This document shows, in pieces, positions 63,316-64,000 of a stretch of DNA of 64,000 bases; the first letter of the stretch is position 1, and the number at the start of each line of letters is the position of its first letter. Origin of the DNA: Spirosoma foliorum (GTDB lineage: Bacteria; Bacteroidota; Bacteroidia; Cytophagales; Spirosomataceae); assembly GCF_014117325.1 (NCBI RefSeq), contig NZ_CP059732.1, forward strand, positions 7,019,001 through 7,083,000. Reading direction: 5' to 3'. The notes beneath the pieces were generated by a model that was not told where the DNA came from, did no database searches, and saw only the letters and a program-made list of their open reading frames with translations. A program made the position numbers and the translations under genes.

Positions 63316-64000
63316 TCAACCAAAAACCTTCTCCAGCTTTTTCTCTAAATCTTTCTCCAGTTTCAACAAGCCCTCTGTATTCGAGAGATAGGTCAACGCC
63401 CGATGGTGCCGGAGATCGAACGGAATGTCACCAGTCGATTGCGTGATTGGAATGACCAGTTTACCAAGTGTATGTGCGACGCCGGTTTCGTAAAACACAT
63501 TCGGGTTTCGGTCGGTGAAATCGGTGATAACCGCTTTTGACGTAAAAATCAGATCAAATACGTCCTGAATCAGAATACTATTGTCCCAAATACTGTCGGC
63601 CCGTTTGCATTCGATACCAAGTCGGGCGCATACATTCTGAATGGCCACATAGGTACCCAAAAACCGGCTCTCAAACGGCATCATTACTGATAACAGATTC
63701 GACTCAACTGATTTCACGGGCACGCGAAACACATCAGGCGCAAACGTAATGACTCGCTCGGGCACAACGGTTTGAACCGTCGAGATAAACTCCGGCAATT
63801 CCCGAATTGACCGATGCATCGTCGATTTTTTGGCTTCAACAAATCGTTCGATCTCGTACAGATTACTGGTGCTTTCGCTAATCAGTTTCGATAAAACCTG
63901 TAAACTATTTCCCTCATAATCATCATCCTTAAAATCCAGACTACGAAATAGTCGGGGATGATCTTCGATTATTTCGAGACTATCCGTCAAATAACCAACC
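63316..64000 (-). CDS. Nucleoside deoxyribosyltransferase/TIR-fold-like protein, 5' end beyond window
   Basis: At least 227 residues. The frame remains open to the right edge (VGYLTDSLE...), and the in-frame TTG at 63990 is probably not the start. The C-terminal domain from about SVMMPFESRFLGTYVAIQNV has ECKRADSIWDNSILIQD, VITDFTDRNPNVFYETGVAH and VIPITQSTGDIPFDLRHHRA. This is the flavodoxin-like fold shared by nucleoside 2-deoxyribosyltransferases and TIR-like NADases, widespread as unnamed bacterial genes and sometimes part of defence systems. Catalytic Glu candidate is in FYETGVAH. Function unproven. Confidence 0.7.
   Translation of the reverse strand, partial: VGYLTDSLEIIEDHPRLFRSLDFKDDDYEGNSLQVLSKLISESTSNLYEIERFVEAKKSTMHRSIRELPEFISTVQTVVPERVITFAPDVFRVPVKSVESNLLSVMMPFESRFLGTYVAIQNVCARLGIECKRADSIWDNSILIQDVFDLIFTSKAVITDFTDRNPNVFYETGVAHTLGKLVIPITQSTGDIPFDLRHHRALTYLSNTEGLLKLEKDLEKKLEKVFG

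Noticed and set aside
1..64000. tRNA or rRNA genes
   Set aside because: Spacers were read on both strands; no cloverleaf with a T-arm GTTCRA-like signature or rRNA-like sequence was found.

Overview
The window looks like chromosome from a Bacteroidota bacterium of the Cytophagales/Spirosoma type. Evidence for this: type IX secretion (a PorZ-like protein and two proteins with C-terminal sorting domains), a fused SecDF, promoters of the Bacteroidota form (TTTG ... TAnnTTTG), an ECF sigma/anti-sigma/CpxP-like set, and many unlinked housekeeping genes. Both strands are used and nearly all the DNA is coding. I found no rRNA or tRNA gene, CRISPR array or prophage. The taxonomic placement is inference from gene content.

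Layout. 1-4.7 kb: a DUF6169-like protein, a glutamine synthetase family enzyme, an APH-type phosphotransferase, then an ECF sigma operon. 4.9-17.5 kb: HAD hydrolase, acpP-fabF-rnc, an HtrA protease, gmd, a SPOR lipoprotein, murB, a ROK kinase, an SDR, an MlaE/MlaF lipid-transport pair and a polyvalent-type kinase. 17.5-32.4 kb: a helix-hairpin-helix/beta-barrel protein, a conserved unknown, tdk, porZ, pdhB, a sorting-domain protein, nadC and a 1198-residue secreted glycoside-hydrolase-like protein. 32.5-45.5 kb: secDF, an amino acid permease, a TauE plus persulfide dioxygenase-rhodanese pair, a HipA-like kinase with an unknown partner, a lone MNT nucleotidyltransferase and an M16 peptidase.

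46.1-61.3 kb is the main functional island, for nitrate/nitrite reduction to ammonium. The minus strand carries a nitrate-reductase-associated protein, a sulfite-reductase-like/rubredoxin fusion, a giant nitrate reductase-FAD reductase-BFD fusion, a NarK-type transporter, an outer-membrane porin and the siroheme methyltransferase CobA. The plus strand carries nirB, nirD and a NarX/NarL-like two-component pair. Nitrate would cross the outer membrane by the porin and the inner membrane by the MFS carrier, be reduced by the fused reductase, and go on to ammonium through siroheme-dependent NirBD, with the two-component system as probable regulator. An orphan promoter plus strong terminator between porin and cobA suggests a small RNA of roughly 70 nt.

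The window closes with a DUF5009-type membrane protein, a REP-associated tyrosine transposase flanked by palindromes, and a nucleotide-hydrolase/TIR-fold-like gene cut by the window edge.

The most unusual feature is the spacers. More than a dozen are long palindromes. Some have locus-specific arms of about 22-36 bp (perfect 32 bp arms at 1971-2056, 24 bp at 42240-42288, 22 bp at 13299-13356). Others are short GC-rich REP-like hairpins in several sequence families. In at least six cases an arm contains the stop codon, and in some the last residues, of the adjacent gene. A GCTGACGC core recurs in several loops.
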